This document shows, piece by piece, positions 11,865 to 18,464 of a stretch of DNA of 20,521 bases. Position numbers and translations under genes: made by a program. Under the pieces are notes generated by a model, which was not told the DNA's origin, did not search any database, and worked only from the letters and a program-made list of their open reading frames with translations. The stretch is taken from positions 1 through 20,521 of the IMG/VR virus record IMGVR_UViG_3300010430_000547. The stretch is one strand, 5' to 3'. How positions within the stretch are numbered: position 1 is the stretch's first letter; the number at the start of each line of letters is the position of its first letter. The DNA is from a virus.

Positions 11865-12265
11865 TGTCGGACTTATGTCCAGTATGCAAGCGGAGTTTCA
11901 GTTTCTCTTGCGACAATGATATGGACGCAAGCCGATGTCCGTTCATTCCCAGGTCGGACTGGTCCTTGTTTTTGGACGATGAGCGATTTCCTGTGGATGA
12001 CGGACGAAACTGGAGAATTGCTAGGACAAAGAAGCATGCCCTGGACTACTGTGTTGCATACGGTGCACCGGAGCATATCAGCTTTGACCACGATCTGGGC
12101 TATAATCAGCCCTCAGGAATGGATTTCGTGAAGGAATTTGTTCGACTTGACCAAGAAAAAGCTATTGACATTCCCGTTGATTTCACGTTTTATGTTCATA
12201 GCCAAAATCCGGTGGGTGCAGAAAACATTCGCCAATACTTAACACAATACCTTCGGGTTAGATAA
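11864..12265 (+). CDS. Zinc-ribbon plus cREC (cyclic-phosphate processing receiver-like) protein
   Basis: This 133-residue protein has four N-terminal cysteines (CPVC at 5-8, then Cys 16 and Cys 25) that may bind zinc. A receiver-like domain follows, with LFLDDERFP (about 35-43), a WRIARTKKHAL segment, ISFDHDLG and a closing VHSQNPVGAENI. This pattern fits the cREC family, receiver relatives proposed to process cyclic phosphates in RNA-repair and conflict systems. The start is set at ATG 11864, which overlaps the HD gene's TGA and has GGAG upstream, rather than at the GTG three bases earlier. A role on 2',3'-cyclic phosphate or ADP-ribose cyclic phosphate is inference. Confidence 0.75.
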   Translation: MSDLCPVCKRSFSFSCDNDMDASRCPFIPRSDWSLFLDDERFPVDDGRNWRIARTKKHALDYCVAYGAPEHISFDHDLGYNQPSGMDFVKEFVRLDQEKAIDIPVDFTFYVHSQNPVGAENIRQYLTQYLRVR

Positions 12266-12276
12266 AGGAATATATC

Positions 12277-13278
12277 ATGGGTTGCTGGAACGGAACTTGC
12301 GGACTTACAAATCTGCCTATTATTGCGGGTGATAAAATGTACGTTTTTCCAATTGCAGAAAACTACTCGGACAGTTTTTGCTACTCGACGGCATTCTATC
12401 GTCCGAGTGTGGTACCATTCGTCGCCGACTACAACGATTATGGTGCCGGTGAAAATTGCACTGGACCTGCCCTTGATCTTTTGATTGAAGGTATCAAAGG
12501 TTCATTGGTCGAAATGGAAGTCGGCGAAAACAAGTACCATGACATCGAAATTAAGCGCGAGGACTTCGATGTGGATAAGTTCTTTGAAGCTTGCCACGAG
12601 GGCCGACTGGAATATCTCAATCCAATGCGTGGTTGGAAAGGCCAACCACAAACCAAAAAGATGTATTTCACTATGATCCGTAAGGATGTTGTGGATCGTC
12701 TGTGGTCCGAGTGGAAATTCGACATGTGGAAAGGCTCTGACTGCGATTATGTTCCTGAAGGTTTTGAGACTGACCAGTATTACATCAAAAATGTAACCTA
12801 CGAGCGCCTGGCTGAATTGCTTCCCGAATATATGGAAGCACGTTATGAAAAATTCCAGAAAAACGTTAAGGTGGCAAAGGAAACCGATGACGAACAGGCT
12901 AAGATTGCTGTCTACCAACTCTTGCAAGGCTACTTCTTCCAGTCATATAAAGACCGCGACCACATTCTGTCAGATAAGTTTTCGCATATCTTTGGTTCCG
13001 GATATGCCGACGGTGGATTCCACAACTTTATTCCCGATCTATCTACCGAAATCGTTGCGCTCTATATTTCAGGCAAAAAAGAGGAAGCAATTGAACTCCT
13101 TCGCCAATGTCTTGTCGGTTACATGGTAAATTCGTACATGGAAGCCGTTCGCAAAATTTGGACGCCGCCGATGCACCAAGGTTCCCAGAGCCAAGAATTT
13201 TCTGAATATAAACTCTTGAATTCGATCATGAATGATATTATGGTTGAGAAAGAAAAGGAATATGACTGGGAGGAATAA
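12277..13278 (+). CDS. Conserved phage protein (MGCWNGTCG family)
   Basis: This 333-residue protein starts MGCWNGTCGLTNLPI, an N-terminus repeated in many phage proteins of unknown function. Residues 1-110 are beta-rich. Residues 175-220 are a charged helical region (YERLAELLPEYMEARYEKF). The rest is mixed. The two N-terminal cysteines and the CW motif may bind a metal. AAGGA precedes ATG 12277. It is the last gene before a new late promoter and the NAD+ island. Confidence 0.8.
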   Translation: MGCWNGTCGLTNLPIIAGDKMYVFPIAENYSDSFCYSTAFYRPSVVPFVADYNDYGAGENCTGPALDLLIEGIKGSLVEMEVGENKYHDIEIKREDFDVDKFFEACHEGRLEYLNPMRGWKGQPQTKKMYFTMIRKDVVDRLWSEWKFDMWKGSDCDYVPEGFETDQYYIKNVTYERLAELLPEYMEARYEKFQKNVKVAKETDDEQAKIAVYQLLQGYFFQSYKDRDHILSDKFSHIFGSGYADGGFHNFIPDLSTEIVALYISGKKEEAIELLRQCLVGYMVNSYMEAVRKIWTPPMHQGSQSQEFSEYKLLNSIMNDIMVEKEKEYDWEE

Positions 13279-13284
13279 TCCCAG

Positions 13285-13295
13285 TCACATAAATA
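13285..13295 (+). promoter_or_regulatory. T4-type late promoter box before pnuC
   Basis: TCACATAAATA is identical to the boxes at 4036 and (minus strand) 5044 and ends 29 nt before the pnuC start. If transcription begins 6-7 nt further on, the leader would start almost exactly at the SD hairpin at 13306. The NAD+ genes could then be transcribed late as well as by read-through from the early run. Confidence 0.72.
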
Positions 13296-13305
13296 CCGTA
13301 TAAGA

Positions 13306-13322
13306 GCTAAAGGAGGTTTAGC
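13306..13322 (+). promoter_or_regulatory. SD-in-loop hairpin, copy 1 (before pnuC)
   Basis: GCTAAA-GGAGG-TTTAGC forms a 6-bp stem that exposes the Shine-Dalgarno core in a five-base loop, two bases before ATG 13324 counting from the stem end. Exact copies lie at 14936 and 16771, so all three precede genes of NAD+ salvage. Confidence 0.8.
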
Positions 13323-13323
13323 A

Positions 13324-13932
13324 ATGTTTGAAATGGTAATTCAATATTTTTCTGGGTTCTGGGGCACGATTGAACTCCTCGGAACCATCGCCAGCCTGAT
13401 CTGTGTGTATCTCGCTGCGAAGCACAATCAATGGACCTGGTTTTTCGGTGCCATTGGTGTGGCACTATTCGGAGCTTTGTTCTTCGAATTCAAACTGTAT
13501 TCCGACGCCGGTCTCCAAATTCTGTTCTTCCTACCCATGCAAGTTTGGGGTTATTTTTACTGGAAGAAGCTGGCCGAATCGTCTGAGAATGACAGCATCA
13601 CACTCTCCACTGATCCTTACAAATTCCTGAGTATCCTATTTGCCATCGCTGGACTAACTGCGATTAACGGCTGGCTCATGCTCAATTACACGGATGCAAG
13701 TTTTCCGTATGCCGACGCGTTCACCACGTGGATGAGTGTCTTTGCTCAAATCCTGATGATCCGTAAATACTGGCAGTCGTGGATTTTGTGGGTTGTCATG
13801 GACGTCTTTGCCATCTATATCTACTTCCAGAAAGAACTCGTGGTTGTGTCGGGACTTTACGTTCTGTTCCTGATCATGGCTAGCGCAGGTCTGGTAAAGT
13901 GGTACAAAGACTGGAAAGGTCAAACGGTATGA
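13324..13932 (+). CDS. pnuC: Nicotinamide riboside transporter PnuC
   Basis: This 202-residue membrane protein matches the PnuC family of facilitators that bring nicotinamide riboside into the cytoplasm. It has about seven hydrophobic segments. The N-terminal helix (IELLGTIASLICVYLAA) is followed by HNQWTWFFGAIGV, and a late block TTWMSVFAQILMIRKYWQSW then WVVMDVFAIYIYF matches the family's conserved core. NadR downstream supplies the kinase that traps the imported riboside. The gene starts behind the first SD hairpin and overlaps nadR (GTATGA). It would sit in the host inner membrane. Confidence 0.94.
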   Translation: MFEMVIQYFSGFWGTIELLGTIASLICVYLAAKHNQWTWFFGAIGVALFGALFFEFKLYSDAGLQILFFLPMQVWGYFYWKKLAESSENDSITLSTDPYKFLSILFAIAGLTAINGWLMLNYTDASFPYADAFTTWMSVFAQILMIRKYWQSWILWVVMDVFAIYIYFQKELVVVSGLYVLFLIMASAGLVKWYKDWKGQTV

Positions 13933-14951
13933 CTGAAAAAGTAGGAGCAACAATCGGAAAGTTTATGCCCTTTCATAAGGGGCATAAACACATGATCGAC
14001 TCGGCACTGGCCGTCTGTGATGTGTTTTACATCATTGTGTCTGGAAGGGAAGATGATGCAATCCCTCTTTCCCACCGAGTCCTGTGGCTTGAAGCTGAAT
14101 ATGACAGCCAAGATTTGGTCACTGTCATCAAGCACGAGGACAACATTCCCGTAACGACCGTAGACAAAGACGGAACCTGCACAGACCCCGAGTTTTGGAA
14201 AAAGTGGGAAGCCGAATTCAATCGAATTCTTCCTGAGAAAATCACCCATTTTGTTTCTTCGGATATGTACGGTAAAAAGGTCGCTGAGGTTTTGAACTGT
14301 GAATGGCTTCCTATTGACCCAGGCCGAGAGTATATTCCCATTTCGGGTACTCAATGTCGATATGACATGGAAGCTAACTGGAACATGCTCACCGAAGACG
14401 TCCGACGCGATTTCGTGACCACAGTAGCAATTGTCGGTCCGGAGTCCACAGGAAAAACGACTTTGGCAAGATCGATGACCCCGGAAGCCACGTATATTCC
14501 TGAATATGGTCGGCATCTTTCTGAGGTTAAGCCGGAGCTGGAACTAAAAGACTTCCAAACAATCACTTTGATCCAAGATCGAATTGTTGAGAATGCAAGA
14601 TGGGACGCGGAAAAGCCACTAATTGTCACCGACACCGAGGCTTACACCACATATCTGTTTTCCAAGTTTTACACCGGAGAAGGAGATATTTGGTCTAAAT
14701 CTATCGCGGAACATATTCAACAGTTTGACCTTTACGTCTTGCTTGCGCCAACTGTACCTTGGGTTCAAGATGGAACTCGGGTGGTAGACACGGAAGATCA
14801 GCGCCAATGGTTTTTCGATGAAATGAAAAAGTTTCTTGACAAAATCAAGGCAAACTATATTGTGGTTGATGATGAGGACTTTGCCGAACGGCGACGCCAA
14901 GCATACCAAGCTATCACCAAAACACAAAAACAAAAGCTAAAGGAGGTTTAG
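13929..14951 (+). CDS. nadR: NadR-type bifunctional NMN adenylyltransferase / ribosylnicotinamide kinase
   Basis: This 340-residue protein lacks the N-terminal DNA-binding domain of E. coli NadR, as H. influenzae NadR does, so it is an enzyme rather than a repressor. The NMNAT half has GKFMPFHKGHKHMI with HKGH at 16-19 and ISGTQCR (138-144). The kinase half has a Walker A GPESTGKTT (170-178) followed by EYGRHLSE and DTEAYTT, typical of ribosylnicotinamide kinase. It turns imported riboside into NMN and then NAD+. ATG 13929 overlaps the pnuC stop; the longer frame lacks a good site. It ends in TAG, which lies inside the second SD hairpin. Confidence 0.95.
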   Translation: MTEKVGATIGKFMPFHKGHKHMIDSALAVCDVFYIIVSGREDDAIPLSHRVLWLEAEYDSQDLVTVIKHEDNIPVTTVDKDGTCTDPEFWKKWEAEFNRILPEKITHFVSSDMYGKKVAEVLNCEWLPIDPGREYIPISGTQCRYDMEANWNMLTEDVRRDFVTTVAIVGPESTGKTTLARSMTPEATYIPEYGRHLSEVKPELELKDFQTITLIQDRIVENARWDAEKPLIVTDTEAYTTYLFSKFYTGEGDIWSKSIAEHIQQFDLYVLLAPTVPWVQDGTRVVDTEDQRQWFFDEMKKFLDKIKANYIVVDDEDFAERRRQAYQAITKTQKQKLKEV

Positions 14952-14952
14952 C
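14936..14952 (+). promoter_or_regulatory. SD-in-loop hairpin, copy 2 (before the NMNAT-Nudix gene)
   Basis: This is the same 17-mer, GCTAAAGGAGGTTTAGC. It overlaps the nadR stop (TAG 14949-14951), encodes the end of NadR (KLKEV) and touches ATG 14953. It is preceded by an A-rich stretch similar to the one before copy 3. Confidence 0.85.
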
Positions 14953-16020
14953 ATGAAATATGACACGGCAGTTTTTATCGGACGTTTCCAACCGTTCCAT
15001 TTCGGACACAAATACATCATTGAACAGGCATTGAAAATTGCCGAGGAAGTTATCGTCATTGTCGGTTCGTCCTTTGCAGCGCCGTCTGTTCGAAATCCGT
15101 TTTCGTTTGATGTTCGAAAGGCGATGATCAAGGCTGAATTTCCAGATGATCGGATCAAAGTCGTTGGTCTCATGGACTATCCATACAACGATACCAAGTG
15201 GATTAAAAACGTCAAATCTCTGGTCGAAGAAAATCGGTCAATGTCATCGTTTCCTCAAAGTACGGTTCTTGTAGGATATGGTAAGGATGAAACTTCCTAT
15301 TACTTGAAAATGTTCCCGTCCTGGGACAGCTTTGATCCCGGCGAGGCAAAACTTGTCCCCGGCAAGATGATCAATGCTACCGACATTCGGAATAGGTTTT
15401 ATGCACACAAGACCCACTTTGTTCAGGAAGATTTCATTCCCAGTAAAGCAAGGAACGTACTGAATAGCAGATACTGGTCCATTAATGAGGACGGGTTTGA
15501 CGTGTCATGCTCTGATGTGTGGCAGACTATTCTGGATGAATATGATTTTTCCGTGAAGTATGAAGCCGACTTCGGTGTAAACATCTTCGGCAAAAAGCCA
15601 ATCCACATGACCGTGGATGCCTTGGTGACACAGGCAGATAAAATTCTGTTGATCCGACGCGGCAAACTTCCTGGTAAAAACCTGTGGGCATTGCCTGGTG
15701 GATTTCTTGAGCCTGATGAAACTCTGATGACTGGAATTATCCGAGAGCTACGGGAAGAAACAAAGTTGAAGGTGCCAGAACCAGTACTTCTGGGTTCCAT
15801 CAAGAATTCCAAAACATTCGATTCCGTACGTCGGTCCATTCGTGGCCGAGTTATCACCCACGCAACGCATTTCAAGCTAAATGATGACAAGCCATTGCCC
15901 AAAGTAAAAGGTAGCGATGATGCCTGGCATGCTGAGTGGGTGGACATTGAAAAAGTCGATCCAGAAAAAATGTTCGAGGATCACTACGGAATCATTGACT
16001 ATTTCCTGAATATCGCGTAG
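14953..16020 (+). CDS. nadM: Bifunctional NMN adenylyltransferase / Nudix hydrolase
   Basis: This 355-residue fusion has an archaeal NadM-type NMNAT domain (FIGRFQPFHFGHKY with HFGH at 16-19; INATDIR at 140-146) followed by a Nudix domain. The Nudix box runs from G250 (GFLEPDE) through RELREET (264-270), but the glycine near its end is Lys (EETKL), a mild deviation. The layout matches cyanobacterial Slr0787-type and KVP40-type enzymes. The NMNAT half joins NMN and ATP to NAD+; the Nudix half probably hydrolyses ADP-ribose or a related dinucleotide. It ends in TAG and the following codons stay open and in frame with the next gene's ATG. Confidence 0.95.
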   Translation: MKYDTAVFIGRFQPFHFGHKYIIEQALKIAEEVIVIVGSSFAAPSVRNPFSFDVRKAMIKAEFPDDRIKVVGLMDYPYNDTKWIKNVKSLVEENRSMSSFPQSTVLVGYGKDETSYYLKMFPSWDSFDPGEAKLVPGKMINATDIRNRFYAHKTHFVQEDFIPSKARNVLNSRYWSINEDGFDVSCSDVWQTILDEYDFSVKYEADFGVNIFGKKPIHMTVDALVTQADKILLIRRGKLPGKNLWALPGGFLEPDETLMTGIIRELREETKLKVPEPVLLGSIKNSKTFDSVRRSIRGRVITHATHFKLNDDKPLPKVKGSDDAWHAEWVDIEKVDPEKMFEDHYGIIDYFLNIA

Positions 16021-16029
16021 GATGACATC

Positions 16030-16251
16030 ATGAAATATAACAGAAATACAGGAAATTATCCAAAAATTGACGACAGGGTGGAAATTTGTCATACAAATTC
16101 CACACTAGACACGGAAAAGGGTGTTGTGATTGGATTTGTTGATATGATGGAATATTGTGCCATTGTTTTAATGGATAAGCCAGTAAATCTTAAACATCCT
16201 GGAGTTCGTGGATTAAGTATTCCAGTTTCCTGTCTAAAGCAAGTGTGGTGA
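16030..16251 (+). CDS. Small hypothetical protein, SH3/KOW-like
   Basis: This 73-residue protein looks beta-rich: PKIDDRVEICHTNST, then KGVVIGFVDMMEYCAIVLMD, then VRGLSIPVSCLKQVW. The pattern of a basic strand, a glycine turn and a valine-rich strand resembles small SH3-like barrels. It starts three codons after the TAG of the NMNAT-Nudix gene in the same frame, with ATCATGA before it and no clear Shine-Dalgarno. It may be made partly by reinitiation or by stop readthrough. Function unknown. Confidence 0.7.
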   Translation: MKYNRNTGNYPKIDDRVEICHTNSTLDTEKGVVIGFVDMMEYCAIVLMDKPVNLKHPGVRGLSIPVSCLKQVW

Positions 16252-16255
16252 CATA

Positions 16256-16534
16256 ATGAACAACGAAACGACTTTTACAGATGCACTAGGCCAAACTCCT
16301 GTCCTGGGAGATATTATCTTCTACGGACAAACCGGACGATACTCTGAATTTATGATCGGCAAGGTGGTAAAACTGACGCCAAAGGGAATTCGGATCAAAT
16401 GTCTCAAAGGCGACCGAGGAAGTCAAACTTCCAAATACAAAAATGAATTCCAAGTAAATGATGGATCACATGCCGTCATTATTACCGATGTGCCGGCAGC
16501 AGAAAGGTTTAAAGATGCCGTTTCCACTCTATGA
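16256..16534 (+). CDS. Small hypothetical protein, SH3-like beta
   Basis: This 92-residue protein contains LGDIIFYGQTGRYSEFMIGKVVKLTPKGIRIKC (residues 17-49), a strand-turn-strand pattern with a GKVVKLTPKGIRI unit often seen in SH3-like binding modules. A basic middle (KGDRGSQTSKYKN) could bind nucleic acid. Its end overlaps the start of the next gene by 20 bases. No family is recognised. Its position inside the NAD+ island is the only functional clue. Confidence 0.7.
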   Translation: MNNETTFTDALGQTPVLGDIIFYGQTGRYSEFMIGKVVKLTPKGIRIKCLKGDRGSQTSKYKNEFQVNDGSHAVIITDVPAAERFKDAVSTL

Positions 16535-16775
16535 AGGTCCTGAAAAGGCAGACAAAGGCCAAGAAAACGGTAGCTGCAACCGATCCCAATGTCAAGACGA
16601 TGGCGCCAACTGGTACAATCATGGATCAATGGCATGGTACTGCGCCAGATGCCGACATGATATCGAATTTGATTCTTTCAATTTCCAAGACTGGAAAAGA
16701 AATTTTGAACCGCAATACGGACATCCAATGTTCGAAACCCGAGCAATGATTGATGCTCGGACAAACAAAAGCTAA
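16515..16775 (+). CDS. Conserved phage zinc-binding small protein
   Basis: This 86-residue protein (start MPFPLYEGPEKADKGQENGS) has paired cysteines, CNRSQC at about 21-26 and CARC at about 43-46, which probably form a zinc site, and ends with YGHPMFETRAMIDART. This arrangement recurs in tailed-phage proteins of unknown role. ATG 16515 was chosen because the family-like sequence starts there and AAGG lies upstream. A competing frame starting at 16531 lacks these features and is rejected. Its stop codon TAA lies inside the third SD hairpin, so it is tightly linked to nadV. Confidence 0.8.
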   Translation: MPFPLYEGPEKADKGQENGSCNRSQCQDDGANWYNHGSMAWYCARCRHDIEFDSFNFQDWKRNFEPQYGHPMFETRAMIDARTNKS

Positions 16776-16787
16776 AGGAGGTTTAGC
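16771..16787 (+). promoter_or_regulatory. SD-in-loop hairpin, copy 3 (before nadV)
   Basis: GCTAAAGGAGGTTTAGC again, with the stop codon of the preceding gene (TAA 16773-16775) in its 5' arm and ATG 16790 two bases after it. The flanks AAACAAAA and CATGAAA resemble those of copy 2, so about 25 nt are shared. Confidence 0.85.
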
Positions 16788-16789
16788 AC

Positions 16790-18187
16790 ATGAAAAATCT
16801 AATTAATCTAATCATTTCCACCGACTCCTACAAAATGAGCCAATACCTGCAATACCCAAAGGATACTGCATACATCAGTTCCTATATTGAGGCTCGTGGT
16901 GGAGAATATTCTACTACCGTATTCTTTGGCCTGCAAGCATTTATTTCAGAATATTTGCTGGAGCCAATCACTATGGCGGACATCGATTTTGCCGAGGACA
17001 TTATCCTTGCGCACGGTGAGCCATTCAATCGTGAAGGCTGGGAATACATCGTCCGGGAGCACGGTGGTAAGCTGCCACTGCGTATCCAGGCAGTTCCCGA
17101 GGGTAGTGTCATGCCAACGCGAATTGCACAGGTCCAGGTCGTTAACACTGATCCAAAGTGCTTCTGGCTGACCAGCTACATTGAAACTGCTTTGCTCCGT
17201 GCAATCTGGTATCCTTCGACTGTTGCCACCGTTTCTCGCCAGATGAAAAAGTACATTGCACTTGGTTTGGAAAAGACATCCGATATTCCTGTTGAGGATC
17301 AAATCGGCTTCAAGCTGCACGACTTCGGTGCGCGTGGCGCAACATCGCAGGAAGCCGCTATGCTCGGTGGTATGGCTCACTTGGTGAACTTCCTTGGAAC
17401 GGACACCGCCGAAGCGTTGATTGGTGCAAAATATCTGTACGGTGAAACCATCGCTGGCTTCTCCATTCCTGCATCTGAACACTCCACGATTACTTCCTGG
17501 GGCAAAGATGGTGAGATTGAAGCCTTCGAAAACATGGTCGAAACTTTCGGAGGTGAAGGCAAAATTTACGCCTGTGTCTCCGACTCCTACAACATCTACA
17601 AAGCGGTTGATGAACTGTGGCCGTCCATCAAGGATAAAATCATCGAAAAGGGCGGAACTCTTGTGGTTCGTCCTGACTCCGGTGATCCACTGACTGTTCC
17701 GATTGAAGTCATTGAACGTCTTATGGACAAATTCGGATACACCGTGAACTCGAAAGGTTTCCGTGTTCTTCCGGAATACATTCGAGTTATTCAGGGTGAC
17801 GGAATTAACGCACAATCTCTGCCGAAAATCATTGACAACCTTATTGAGTCTGGTCTATCATTGGATAACATCGCATTCGGTATGGGTGGTGGACTTCTCC
17901 AGAACGTCAACCGCGATACCCTAAAATACGCGATGAAAGCAAGCGCACGTATGGACACTAATGGTGTTTGGCACGATGTTTACAAAGACCCGGTACACGG
18001 AGGTAAAACCTCCAAGAAAGGTCGTCTTGCTGTTCAACACTATCCACGTGGCGCATGGGTGACCATGCCTGAGGATATCCTTGATAGCCGTTCTGAGCAA
18101 AATAACATGCTCCAGGATGTGTTTGTAAACGGCGATCTTGTCCGAATTGAGAAATTCTCGGCCATCCGTAAGCGCGCCGAACTGTAA
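16790..18187 (+). CDS. nadV: Nicotinamide phosphoribosyltransferase (NAMPT/NadV)
   Basis: This 465-residue protein is a complete NAMPT. Landmarks are TDSYKMSQY (11-19), matching the substrate-stacking Tyr region; HDFGARGATSQEAA (177-190) in the nicotinamide pocket; PASEHSTITSWGKDGE (227-242) with the catalytic His at 231; VRPDSGDP (293-300) binding PRPP; and FGMGGGLLQ (363-371) in the phosphate loop. It joins nicotinamide and PRPP into NMN, which either NMNAT here can turn into NAD+. NAMPT plus NMNAT is the pair known in phages to rebuild NAD+ after defence systems cleave it. It sits behind the third SD hairpin. Confidence 0.97.
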   Translation: MKNLINLIISTDSYKMSQYLQYPKDTAYISSYIEARGGEYSTTVFFGLQAFISEYLLEPITMADIDFAEDIILAHGEPFNREGWEYIVREHGGKLPLRIQAVPEGSVMPTRIAQVQVVNTDPKCFWLTSYIETALLRAIWYPSTVATVSRQMKKYIALGLEKTSDIPVEDQIGFKLHDFGARGATSQEAAMLGGMAHLVNFLGTDTAEALIGAKYLYGETIAGFSIPASEHSTITSWGKDGEIEAFENMVETFGGEGKIYACVSDSYNIYKAVDELWPSIKDKIIEKGGTLVVRPDSGDPLTVPIEVIERLMDKFGYTVNSKGFRVLPEYIRVIQGDGINAQSLPKIIDNLIESGLSLDNIAFGMGGGLLQNVNRDTLKYAMKASARMDTNGVWHDVYKDPVHGGKTSKKGRLAVQHYPRGAWVTMPEDILDSRSEQNNMLQDVFVNGDLVRIEKFSAIRKRAEL

Positions 18188-18189
18188 AT

Positions 18190-18208
18190 GGTGGGGCTAA
18201 GCCCCACC
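18190..18208 (+). other. Strong hairpin after nadV, without T-run
   Basis: GGTGGGGC (18190-18197) pairs with GCCCCACC (18201-18208) across a three-base loop just after the nadV stop. No T-run follows, so it may protect the mRNA 3' end or mark a processing site rather than terminate. Confidence 0.6.
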
Positions 18209-18227
18209 TACACCAAAGGAATTTATA

Positions 18228-18464
18228 ATGTTTTTGACAATTTTGGGACTATTCACTCTTTGGATGATTGTCGGCACTTCAATCGTATTTGCCATATCCA
18301 TGTACGAAAAGGACACCATCTATATCCGCGACTTGCCCATTATGCTGTTTCTGACGGTAATCTGGCCAGTTGCAATAGTCATCTGGTCTATTGAATTGCT
18401 GGAAAAACGGCAATTTGGAGATCGGGTTATGTTTGACTTCTCGGAGAAATCTGATGAAGATTGA
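18228..18464 (+). CDS. Small membrane protein
   Basis: This 78-residue protein has two hydrophobic segments, at about 2-23 (FLTILGLFTLWMIVGTSIVFAI) and 36-57 (LPIMLFLTVIWPVAIVIWSI), joined by a short polar loop and followed by a charged tail. It starts behind AAAGGA and overlaps the macro-domain gene. No family is recognised; lying between nadV and the macro gene it could be a membrane partner of that set, but this is speculation. Confidence 0.75.
   Translation: MFLTILGLFTLWMIVGTSIVFAISMYEKDTIYIRDLPIMLFLTVIWPVAIVIWSIELLEKRQFGDRVMFDFSEKSDED

Noticed and set aside
16531-16749. 72-residue frame starting at 16531
   Set aside because: It overlaps the zinc-binding protein gene (16515-16775), which has family-like sequence and better spacing.
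16946-17815. 289-residue minus-strand frame opposite nadV
   Set aside because: It is the antisense shadow of a strongly conserved NAMPT gene and has no leader signals.
18190-18208. Terminator after nadV
   Set aside because: The hairpin is strong but no T-run follows and the next gene starts 20 bases later, so it is listed as a hairpin only.
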